A stretch of DNA of 64,000 nucleotides from VRUE01 sp963762205 (GTDB lineage: Bacteria > Actinomycetota > Thermoleophilia > Solirubrobacterales > 70-9): the NCBI GenBank assembly GCA_963762205.1, contig CAVXJZ010000001.1, forward strand, positions 1-64,000, in the 5' to 3' direction. The number at the start of each line of letters is the position of its first letter. Positions within the stretch are counted from its first letter, which is position 1. Of the stretch, positions 58,401 through 64,000 are shown one piece after another. The translations under genes and the position numbers were made by a program. The notes below the pieces were generated by a model, which searched no databases, had not been told where the DNA came from, and was given only the letters and a program-made list of their open reading frames with translations.

Positions 58401-58956
58401 CCTGCTCCTCGATCCCGTTCTTCTGCACCTCGAAGTAGACGTTCTCGGGCCCGAAGGCTTGGATCAGGTCGTCGAGATGGGCGCGGGCGTCCTCGTCGCG
58501 CTCTTCGACGATGCGGCGGCAGAAGCGCGACTGCAGGCACCCGGTGAGGGCGATGACCCCCTCCGAGTGCGCGGCCAGCAGCTCCATGTCGACATTCGCC
58601 TTGCCCCGCGAGAAGCCCTCGAGGAAGCCGGCCGAGGTGAGCTTGACGAGATTGGAGAAGCCGGTGTCGCTCTCGGCGAGCAAAGTCAGGTGGTTGCGCT
58701 CGTAGCGGACCTGCTCCTTGACCGCGACGCGGTCGTCGACGAAGTAGGCCTCGAGGCCGACGATCGGCTTGATCCCGTGCCTGCCACAGGCCTTGTAGAG
58801 GTCGACGGCGCCGTTCATCACGCCGTGGTCGGTGAGGCCGAGGGCGGGCTGGCCGAGCTCGGCCGCCCGGGCCGCCATCGCATCGATCTTGCAGGCTCCA
58901 TCGAGCAGCGAGTACTCGCTATGGGCATGAAGGTGGACTGCGGAAGGCGCGCTCAC
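55423..58956 (-). CDS. dnaE: DNA polymerase III alpha subunit
   Basis: Replicative C-family polymerase, 1177 aa, intact. Order: PHP domain starting HLHAHSEYSLLDGACKIDAM, palm with VAVGPGRGSAAGSIVSYCLDITDLDPL and the catalytic aspartates in PDIDIDFSVRGRERMI, a fingers region with FNKSHAACYALIAYRTAYLKANYPAE, tandem helix-hairpin-helix, and a C-terminal OB-fold (WVTVGGIVASCKKIRTKSGSQMMFATLDDVEG). Length and domain order match DnaE1, the main replicase, rather than error-prone DnaE2. GTG start at 58954-58956. Confidence 0.97.
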   Translation of the reverse strand: MSAPSAVHLHAHSEYSLLDGACKIDAMAARAAELGQPALGLTDHGVMNGAVDLYKACGRHGIKPIVGLEAYFVDDRVAVKEQVRYERNHLTLLAESDTGFSNLVKLTSAGFLEGFSRGKANVDMELLAAHSEGVIALTGCLQSRFCRRIVEERDEDARAHLDDLIQAFGPENVYFEVQKNGIEEQDRANEGIVRFARELGRPLVGTADVHYLRREDFDNHAALLCVQTKSTLEAPKMSFDTNEFYLKSSEEMAESFAEWPEAVPSTIEIAERCALDIELGSLLLPRYPTPEGEEPEAMLRRIAAEGLRGRYGDPPAAEAVERMEFELGVIEEMGFSSYFLIVWDFVRYAKENGVAVGPGRGSAAGSIVSYCLDITDLDPLANDLLFERFLNPGRKSMPDIDIDFSVRGRERMIRYVSEKYGRESVAQIITFGKMAPRAATRDAARVLGFDYGTGDRLAKQIPEPIMGRSPSFEECLKPGQELRQTCDAEPDAKRIIDVAQGLEGIIRNNSIHAAAVVIADRPLQEVVPLQLAEDRSAPAANGSGGKPERQYKIVTQYSMGPIEEIGLLKMDFLGLRNLDVIEDAVDIIRRSRGVELDIAEVPMDDARTYEMLARGEGTGVFQLESEGMTEAMKKVRPTEFDDIVALVSLYRPGAMRYIPEYAKGKRDPGSVTYADDRLRPITEPTYGCVLYQEQLMEIAKRMAGFSPAEADDLRKAIGKKKRDLMATMKAKFLEGMEASGTAGKVARDMWSLMEAAADYSFNKSHAACYALIAYRTAYLKANYPAEYMAAVISSVMNTKDKVPFFVNRCEEMGIEVLPPDVDSSDHDFVVSEKAIRFGLDAVKNVGRAAVEAILRAREDKPIASLWDFCERVDARAVNKRAIECLIKCGALDSTGASRKGMLEALPAAQSAGQKAQEDAQLGQGSIFDFGGEDGADGGGGAQAAHQHRPPISAEEFDRSTLLAMEKETLGTYLSSHPLAEVRDALTARVDCSIAQLSGKPDGAWVTVGGIVASCKKIRTKSGSQMMFATLDDVEGQVEMLVFKADQSESAAVIEPDAVVLVRGRLDHKERGETKLVVQEAERFEPDQEEVARASAAAGAPAEPLRLTIDAARWTPGLLEELKAVFEHHKGEADVHLAVIPGEGDPTRLVLGDAYRVRNTSGLRAELGHVLGPDSLAA

Positions 58957-59031
58957 GAAGGACGCCGATCATGCCAAGAGCGGCAGATGCCACCGGCATC
59001 CTCCGGCAACGAGTTTGCGCTAAATCCGGCC

Positions 59032-60036
59032 TCAGCCGGCGCAGACCCAGGCGCCGCCGCCCGAGTCGGCCCAGATTTCTGCCGCGATCCGGTCCTGTTC
59101 CTCCTTGGGAGCGTCCTGCGGCGCGCCGCGGCCGCCGTAGAGGCTCCAGGTGGACGGCAGGACCTGGTAGGCGCCCCCGGCCCCGCTCGAGGGGTTGACG
59201 GCGCCGTAGTCGCCGCCGGACTCGCAGAGCACGATGTAGGAGGGGATCGAGTAGGGCCCGCCGAGCCAGCGGCCCACCTCGGCTTCCGCCGCGGCGCGGC
59301 TCGCCGCTTCCGCCGCTTCGATCTCGGCGACCCAGGTGCCGATCCGGGATTTCAGCGTCGCCAGCGAGGCCTCGCGCGCGGCGGCGACCGAGCGCAGGTC
59401 GGCGGCGGCGGATTCCGCCTCGAGTCGCACGGCCGCGATTTCGGACCGCGCCGCCGCGAGCCTGCCGTTGTAGGCGTCGGCGGCCTTCTTCAGCGCGGCG
59501 ATGCGATCGCGCCCGTCGCGCATGTCGTCACGGACCTGCGCCACACGGTGCGCGAGCGCCGAGTCGAATTCCTCGATCTGAGCGAGGTAGTCGCCGCGGG
59601 TCGCGAGCTCGTCGAAGTCGGAGGAGCCGAGCAGCACGTCGACGCCGCTCGGGGTGCCGCTCTCGTAGATCGCGACGAGCCGCGACGCCAGCGCCCGGCG
59701 CGCGCGCCTCAGCCGGCGCCTCTCGACGGCCAGGCGGCTCTCGGCGCGCTCGACCTCGCCGGCCAGCTGCGCCGCCCGCTGCTCGCCCTCGGCGAGCAGG
59801 CCGCTCAGCCGTTCCTCGCGCGCGCCCGCGGCGGCGGCCCGTTCACGAGCGGCGGTGAGCTCGCCCTGGGCGGCACGCAGCCCGGCCGCGATCTCGCCCG
59901 CTTCGCCCCTGGCGGCCTCGACCTTCCCTTCCAGGGACCCGACCCCCGCGGCGCCGGCCAGGGCCGGAACGGCGACAACCGCGCAGGCGGCGGCCACGGC
60001 CGTCGCCAGGGCTCCCCTGGGTCGTAGTTCTTTCAC
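59032..60036 (-). CDS. Secreted coiled-coil protein with C-terminal transglycosylase (SLT/Rpf-like) domain
   Basis: A 334-aa exported protein: signal peptide (ALATAVAAACAVVAVPALAGA), a long Ala/Glu/Arg-rich coiled coil (about residues 30-240) like those of PcsB or RipA-type hydrolases, and a 70-residue C-terminal lysozyme-like domain (PSYIVLCESGGDYGAVNPSSGAGGAYQVLPSTW) with the catalytic Glu at about 272. It probably cleaves peptidoglycan at division or resuscitation. The GTG at 60034-60036 gives a normal signal peptide; longer frames do not. Confidence 0.87.
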   Translation of the reverse strand: MKELRPRGALATAVAAACAVVAVPALAGAAGVGSLEGKVEAARGEAGEIAAGLRAAQGELTAARERAAAAGAREERLSGLLAEGEQRAAQLAGEVERAESRLAVERRRLRRARRALASRLVAIYESGTPSGVDVLLGSSDFDELATRGDYLAQIEEFDSALAHRVAQVRDDMRDGRDRIAALKKAADAYNGRLAAARSEIAAVRLEAESAAADLRSVAAAREASLATLKSRIGTWVAEIEAAEAASRAAAEAEVGRWLGGPYSIPSYIVLCESGGDYGAVNPSSGAGGAYQVLPSTWSLYGGRGAPQDAPKEEQDRIAAEIWADSGGGAWVCAG

Positions 60037-60074
60037 CGCGGTCCGCCGCACAAAGCGGGCCAGCCTACCGCCTT

Positions 60075-60102
60075 CTGTTAGCGGACACTCACAAGGTGTC
60101 AA
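60075..60102 (-). promoter_or_regulatory. Sigma-70-like promoter of the transglycosylase-like gene
   Basis: TTGACA (60102-60097), a 16-base spacer and TAACAG (60080-60075), leaving a leader of about 35 bases before the GTG. The region is clearly more AT-rich than its surroundings. Confidence 0.45.
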
Positions 60103-60126
60103 TAATTTGCAACGAAACTTGCGGGG

Positions 60127-60279
60127 CTACCCCTCGGGCACGTTGCGGATCGCCACGTAGGCGGCGATCGCGATCGCTACGGCCGCCAGCCCGGCGCCGA
60201 TGCGGATCTGGCGGCGGTAGCGGCGCCGAAGGTAGGCGTAGGCGAAGCGGAGCGCGGCCCTTCCCAGGCGGTTGTACAT
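60127..60279 (-). CDS. 50-residue membrane protein downstream of argG
   Basis: A short basic N-terminus with several Arg (NRLGRAALRFAYAYLRRRYRRQIR) and one hydrophobic helix (GAGLAAVAIAIAAYVAI). The ATG at 60277-60279 is 3 bases from the argG stop and has a GGAGGG ribosome-binding site, which supports translation. No family is recognised; the first half could be amphipathic and membrane-associated. Confidence 0.6.
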   Translation of the reverse strand: MYNRLGRAALRFAYAYLRRRYRRQIRIGAGLAAVAIAIAAYVAIRNVPEG

Positions 60280-60281
60280 GC

Positions 60282-61556
60282 CTACCCTCCCTCCTCGCCG
60301 CGATGGCGGATGCGATGGGCGAGCCGTGACTGCAGCGACCAGAGCTCGATGAAGCCCGGCGAGGCCGCCTGCGAGAAGAGACCGCCGGACTCGGCGAAGG
60401 AGGCGAGGTCGGCGTCGTACACCGCGTTCGGCGAGGAGCGGGTGACGACGCGCACCGCGCCTTTGTAGAGGCGCAGGCCGACCGTGCCGGTCACCTGCGC
60501 GTTGGCGGCGGCCATGTAAGCCTCGAGGTCGCCGCGCAGCGGCTCCCACCAGAGCCCCGCGTAGACCAGGTAGGCCCACCTGCGGTCGAGGTCCGGCTTG
60601 AGCTGGTTCTGGTGAATGGTCCCGACCAGCTTCTCGAGATCCTGGTGCGCGGTGAGCAGAATCGCCGCCGCCGGCGCCTCGTAGATGTCGCGCACCTTGA
60701 GGCCGACGATCCGATCCTCGACGTGGTCGACGATCCCCACGCCGTGGCTGCCGCCGATCTCGGCGACCTCTTCAAGCAGCTCGACCGGGGCCAGTCTGCG
60801 GCCGTCGACCGCGACCGGCACGCCCGCCTCGAACTCGATCTCGATCGTCTGCGGCTCGTCCGGCGCCTCCTCGGGCCGGGTGACGAGCTGGAAGACGTCG
60901 TCCTCGGGCGCGTGCCCGAGGTCCTCGATCCAGCGACCCTCCGATGAGCGGCCCCAGAGGTTGTCGTCGATCGAGTACGGGGCCACCTCGGTTCCGCCCT
61001 TGACCGGGATCCCGTGCTCGCGGGCGTAGGCGATCTCCTCCTCGCGCCCCATCTGCCAGGAGCGGACCGGGGCGATGGTGCGCAGCTCCGGGGCCAGGGT
61101 CGCGACGGTCGCCTCGATGCGGACCTGGTCGTTGCCCTTGCCCGTGCAGCCGTGCGCGATCGTGTCGCAGCCCGAGCGGCGCGCGTACTCGACCGCGAGC
61201 TCGGCGATCAGCGGCCGCCCCAGGGCCGTGAACAGCGGGTAGCCGCCGCCGTAGAGCGCGTTGGCCCTGATCGCGGGGAAGACGAAGTCCGTGGCGAAGC
61301 GCTCGCGGGCGTCGACGACGTGGCAGTCGAGCGCGCCCAGTCGGCGTGCCTTGTCCTCGATCGCCCCGTAGTCCTCGCCCGGCTGGCCCAGGTTGACCGT
61401 TAGGCAGACGACCTCCGCGTCGTAGGAGTCCTGGATCCACTTCAGCATCACGCTCGTGTCCAGCCCGCCCGAGTAGAGCAGGAGGACGCGCTCGACCGCG
61501 GCCGGGTCGGCCTCGTAGCTGGCGGTCGGCTTCTGGTCGAGTGGGCCCGCGCTCAT
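60282..61556 (-). CDS. argG: Argininosuccinate synthase
   Basis: Joins citrulline and aspartate using ATP, the step before ArgH. The 424-aa protein has the ATP pyrophosphatase loop LLLYSGGLDTSVML near residue 28, the substrate segment AHGCTGKGNDQVRIEAT, and GTEVAPYSIDDNLWGRSSEGRWIED. The ATG at 61554-61556 is chosen; an upstream open stretch of 11 residues is not family-like. argD and argB lie upstream, separated by two small genes. Confidence 0.96.
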   Translation of the reverse strand: MSAGPLDQKPTASYEADPAAVERVLLLYSGGLDTSVMLKWIQDSYDAEVVCLTVNLGQPGEDYGAIEDKARRLGALDCHVVDARERFATDFVFPAIRANALYGGGYPLFTALGRPLIAELAVEYARRSGCDTIAHGCTGKGNDQVRIEATVATLAPELRTIAPVRSWQMGREEEIAYAREHGIPVKGGTEVAPYSIDDNLWGRSSEGRWIEDLGHAPEDDVFQLVTRPEEAPDEPQTIEIEFEAGVPVAVDGRRLAPVELLEEVAEIGGSHGVGIVDHVEDRIVGLKVRDIYEAPAAAILLTAHQDLEKLVGTIHQNQLKPDLDRRWAYLVYAGLWWEPLRGDLEAYMAAANAQVTGTVGLRLYKGAVRVVTRSSPNAVYDADLASFAESGGLFSQAASPGFIELWSLQSRLAHRIRHRGEEGG

Positions 61557-61598
61557 GGTGCGCGGAAGTGTGCCACGTTGCCGCGCCACACAACGCGG

Positions 61599-61940
61599 CT
61601 AGGGGGCTTCGATCCCCCCGCTGCCACCTTCTTCGCCCGGGCCCGGCGGCGCCGTCGTCGTGGTCTCGGTGGTGGTCGTCGGCGCCGTCGTCGGCGCGGT
61701 GGTGGTTGCCGTCGACTCGGTCGTCGGCGCGGTGGTGTCGGTGGTCGGCAGAGTGCTGACCTCCGAGGAGACGGTGGAGCTGCTGTTGCTACCGCCGTCG
61801 TCCCCGGCGATCACGATCACCGCGATCACGAGGCCGACTATGACGGCGATCAGGCCCGCGACCAGCAGCCTCATGTTTCCGTGGGGGTGGTGGTCGGGGT
61901 CCTCCGGCTGGCCCATCATCCGTGTCGGGTCGTCGTGCAT
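61599..61940 (-). CDS. Single-pass membrane protein with Thr-rich tail
   Basis: A 113-aa protein: a His/Asp-rich N-terminal stretch of about 22 residues, one hydrophobic helix (LLVAGLIAVIVGLVIAVIVIAG, residues about 25-46), and an extracytoplasmic low-complexity tail of Thr, Ala and Pro ending in Gly-rich sequence. Such tails are often O-glycosylated in Actinobacteria. GAGGAG directly precedes the ATG. It follows the coiled-coil gene by 5 bases. Confidence 0.7.
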   Translation of the reverse strand: MHDDPTRMMGQPEDPDHHPHGNMRLLVAGLIAVIVGLVIAVIVIAGDDGGSNSSSTVSSEVSTLPTTDTTAPTTESTATTTAPTTAPTTTTETTTTAPPGPGEEGGSGGIEAP

Positions 61941-61945
61941 CTCCT

Positions 61946-62395
61946 CTACTCCTCCGGTCCGAGTATGGCGTCGAGTATCTCGCTGGTGTCCTCGATCTCG
62001 AAACCATTTCTGAGTCGAGTCTCGATCTCCTTGCGACTGCTGCCGGATACCGCCATCTCCGTGGCGAGGAGCCTGGCGGCGGCGGAGCCGCTGCCCCCGC
62101 CCACGGATACCGTGAGTCCCCGGTCCTCGGCGGCCTCCGGCTCGGGCTCGGGCTCGACCGATCGCAGCTGCGACCCGGCTGCCGGCTCGCCCTGGGATTC
62201 GAGTCGGTCGGCCGCCTCGCGAAGCTGCGCGGCGACGATCCGGTCGGCGCGCGACCGGGCCTCCTCGAGATAGCGCTTGGCCTCCTGCTCGGCGTCGTCG
62301 ATCACGCTCAGCGCCGCCCGCTCGGCTGCGTCGACGATGACGGCAAGCCGCTCGGCGGCCCGGCTCGAGGGAGGTGGCAGCTGCTCGGCGCTCAT
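61946..62395 (-). CDS. Coiled-coil protein, DivIVA- or ATP-synthase-b-like helix
   Basis: A 149-aa soluble protein: the first 70 residues form a charged helix rich in Ala and Glu (AAERAALSVIDDAEQEAKRYLEEARSRADRIVAAQLREAADRLE), followed by an acidic linker and a small C-terminal domain (SSRKEIETRLRNGFEIEDTSEILDAIL). The helix resembles the coiled coils of polar-growth scaffolds. TAAGCT lies 10 bases before the ATG. Together with the next gene it may form a small envelope-associated pair; function unknown. Confidence 0.7.
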   Translation of the reverse strand: MSAEQLPPPSSRAAERLAVIVDAAERAALSVIDDAEQEAKRYLEEARSRADRIVAAQLREAADRLESQGEPAAGSQLRSVEPEPEPEAAEDRGLTVSVGGGSGSAAARLLATEMAVSGSSRKEIETRLRNGFEIEDTSEILDAILGPEE

Positions 62396-62405
62396 CCGGC
62401 CACGT

Positions 62406-62411
62406 AGCTTA
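62406..62411 (-). promoter_or_regulatory. -10 hexamer of the coiled-coil gene
   Basis: TAAGCT, 10 bases before the ATG at 62395 and overlapping the argD stop region. Confidence 0.4.
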
Positions 62412-63596
62412 GAGCGCCCTGGAAAGGGAAACGCCGACCAGCTCGACGGCGCGGTCGATCTGCCCGGAGTCGACGATCAACGGCGGCAGGAGCCGCAGCG
62501 TGCCCGGCTCCGGCACGTTGACGATGAGGCCGCGCCCGAGCAGGTCGGAGCCGACCGCGCCGGCGTCGATCCCCGGCTCGAGGCCGGCGCCGAGCATCAG
62601 GCCCCGCCCGCGCACCTCGCGCACGCCGTCGAGCGCCAGGAGGCCTTCGCTCAGCGCCGCGCCCAGCTCGCGCACTCCGCGCAACAGCGCCGGATCGTCG
62701 ACGATCTCGAGCACCGCCAGCGCCGCCGCCGCGACCACCGCGCCGCCGGCGAAGGTCGAGCCGTGGTCGCCGGGCTCGAGCACCTCCCCCGCCTCCGGGG
62801 TGGAGACGCAGGCGCCAATCGGAAAGCCGCCGCCGAGCGCCTTGGCGCTGGTCAGCAGGTCGGGCCGCACCGGCGTCTGCTCGTAGGCCCAGAGGGAGCC
62901 GGTCCTGCCGACCCCGGTCTGGATCTCGTCGAGGATCAGCAGAGCTCCGGTCTCGTCGCAGGCCTCCCGGGCGGCGACCAGCGCCGCCTCCGAGACCGGG
63001 TAGACGCCGCTCTCGCCCTGGATCGGCTCGATCAGCACCGCGGCGGTGCTCTCGCCGACGGCCCCGCGCAGGGCCTCGGCGTCGTTCAGGGGCACGGCCC
63101 GGAAGCCCGGCAGCATCGGGCCCAGAGCCTCGTTGCGGGCCAGCGCCGGGGTCGCCGCGAGGGCGCCGTAGGTGCGGCCGTGGAAGTCGCGCTCGAAGCT
63201 GACGATCTCCGGCGCCTCGATGCCGCGCCGGCTGGCGTGCTTGCGGGCGATCTTGATCGCGCACTCGTTGGCCTCGGTGCCCGAGTTGGAGAAGAAGACG
63301 CGGCCGCCGAGGCCTGAATTGGCGCTGAGCCGCTCGGCCAGCCGCACCATCGGCTCCGTGTAGAAGAGGTTCGAGGCGTGGATCAACCGGCCCGCCTGCT
63401 CGCGGACCGCCTCGACCACGGACGGGTTGCAGTGGCCGACGGAGCAGACCGAGATCCCGGCCAGGAAGTCGAGGTACTCGCGGCCCTCGGCGTCCCAGAG
63501 CAGCGCACCCTCGCCGCGCACGAACTCGACCGGTGCCCGCCGGTAGGTCCTCATCAGGTAGCGCTCCTCGAGGGCCTGCAGCTCCGCCAGCCTCAC
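62409..63596 (-). CDS. argD: Acetylornithine aminotransferase
   Basis: PLP enzyme of arginine synthesis, class III aminotransferase, 395 aa. It has FLAGISVCSVGHCNP, FFSNSGTEANECAIKIARKHA, FHGRTYGALAATP, ILDEIQTGVGRTGSLWAYE and the PLP lysine in LTSAKALGGGFPIGACV. Its start overlaps the argB stop by 4 bases. The family also has succinyldiaminopimelate aminotransferase activity in some species. Confidence 0.96.
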   Translation of the reverse strand: MRLAELQALEERYLMRTYRRAPVEFVRGEGALLWDAEGREYLDFLAGISVCSVGHCNPSVVEAVREQAGRLIHASNLFYTEPMVRLAERLSANSGLGGRVFFSNSGTEANECAIKIARKHASRRGIEAPEIVSFERDFHGRTYGALAATPALARNEALGPMLPGFRAVPLNDAEALRGAVGESTAAVLIEPIQGESGVYPVSEAALVAAREACDETGALLILDEIQTGVGRTGSLWAYEQTPVRPDLLTSAKALGGGFPIGACVSTPEAGEVLEPGDHGSTFAGGAVVAAAALAVLEIVDDPALLRGVRELGAALSEGLLALDGVREVRGRGLMLGAGLEPGIDAGAVGSDLLGRGLIVNVPEPGTLRLLPPLIVDSGQIDRAVELVGVSLSRAL

Positions 63597-64000
63597 GGCG
63601 TGACCATCGTGCCGATGCCGGCGTCCGTGAATAGCTCGAGCAGCAGGCTGTGCGGCCTGCGGCCGTCGACGATGTGGGCCGACTGGCCACCGCCGCGGAT
63701 CGCGTCGACGCAGGCAGCCAGCTTCGGGCGCATCCCCCCGTCGATCGCGTCGAGCCTCTCCTCGACCTCGGCCACGGTCGCCCGCGAGATCAGGCTCTCC
63801 TCGTCGTCGGCGTCGGCGAGCCAGCCGATCACGTCGGTGAGGAAGATCGCCTTGTAGGCGCCCAGCGCCGCGGCGACCTTGCCGGCGGCCTCGTCGGCGT
63901 TGACGTTGTAGTGGTTGCCCTCGCGGTCGGACGCGGTGGAGGCGATCACCGGGATGTAGTCGGCAGCGATGTGGTTGAGGACGTCGACGTCGACCCGCTC
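63593..64000 (-). CDS. argB: Acetylglutamate kinase (partial, C-terminal 135 residues)
   Basis: Second step of arginine synthesis; phosphorylates N-acetylglutamate. The N-terminal half lies beyond the window edge. Visible are IPVIASTASDREGNHYNVNADEAAGKVAAALGAYKAIFLTDVIGWL, then GGMRPKLAACVDAIRGGGQSAHIVDGRRPHSLLLELFTDAGIGTMV, matching the ATP-binding and nucleotide-lid parts of the amino-acid kinase family. It is coupled to argD. Confidence 0.94.
   Translation of the reverse strand, partial: ERVDVDVLNHIAADYIPVIASTASDREGNHYNVNADEAAGKVAAALGAYKAIFLTDVIGWLADADDEESLISRATVAEVEERLDAIDGGMRPKLAACVDAIRGGGQSAHIVDGRRPHSLLLELFTDAGIGTMVTP

Noticed and set aside
60103..60126. Riboswitch upstream of the secreted transglycosylase-like gene
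   Set aside because: The leader after the inferred promoter is only about 35 bases, too short for a known riboswitch class.

Overview
The window is a very GC-rich, gene-dense bacterial chromosome segment. Classical menaquinone genes (menA-F), a GatCAB amidotransferase, a mycobacterial-type SerC, Pcr/UvrD-type helicase, Rpf/SLT-like secreted protein and near-absence of AT-rich codons point to Actinomycetota. A deep-branching class such as Thermoleophilia is my inference and is not proved by anything here. No rRNA, tRNA, CRISPR array, transposase or prophage gene was found, and no stretch longer than 300 bases lacks a gene.

Layout. 0.2-12.8 kb (all minus strand): DNA glycosylase mpg, argH, a DegT-type aminotransferase, cimA, ilvE, leuB, a methyltransferase, leuD, leuC, an XRE-cupin regulator, a membrane protein and leuA, headed by a leucine-rich leader peptide. 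12.8-19.1 kb: an MFS exporter facing an RTX-repeat secreted protein, a quinone oxidoreductase-like protein, serA-serC and a divergent cupin. 19.3-30.1 kb: ilvC, menE, then menB-menA-menC-menD on plus, converging on menF-ilvN-ilvB. 30.1-35.1 kb: a UDP-sulfoquinovose synthase homologue divergent from two tandem paralogous GT39-like membrane glycosyltransferases and a DUF2304-GT2 protein. 35.2-40.4 kb: zinc-ribbon membrane protein, type II NADH dehydrogenase with a strong palindromic operator, SRPBCC protein, gatB-gatA-gatC. 40.5-50.7 kb: membrane proteins, a GMC oxidoreductase, folD, pcrA, the rrf2-cysK-cysE operon and two LuxR-type regulators. 50.7-64 kb: gltX, nfo, a small secreted protein, acyl-CoA dehydrogenase, a Cys-rich protein, dnaE, an SLT/Rpf-like protein, argG, small proteins, argD and partial argB.

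Together the window carries most of leucine/valine/isoleucine synthesis (citramalate route; no ilvD or ilvA seen), serine to cysteine synthesis, half of arginine synthesis, and menaquinone synthesis next to its likely user, NDH-2.

Three sequence-level themes stand out. (1) Amino-acid control by leader peptides: a textbook Leu leader before leuA whose Leu codons are complementary to the leuA ribosome-binding site, and a probable Ile leader with mutually exclusive hairpins before cimA. (2) More than twenty start codons lie 5-10 bases after a TANNNT hexamer with no Shine-Dalgarno sequence, a leaderless-transcript signature that also fixes many start sites. (3) At least fifteen reading-frame breaks, all repaired by removing one base, concentrated in 4-43 kb and absent from 43.6-64 kb; they look like insertion errors in the assembly, but their uniform direction deserves a check.
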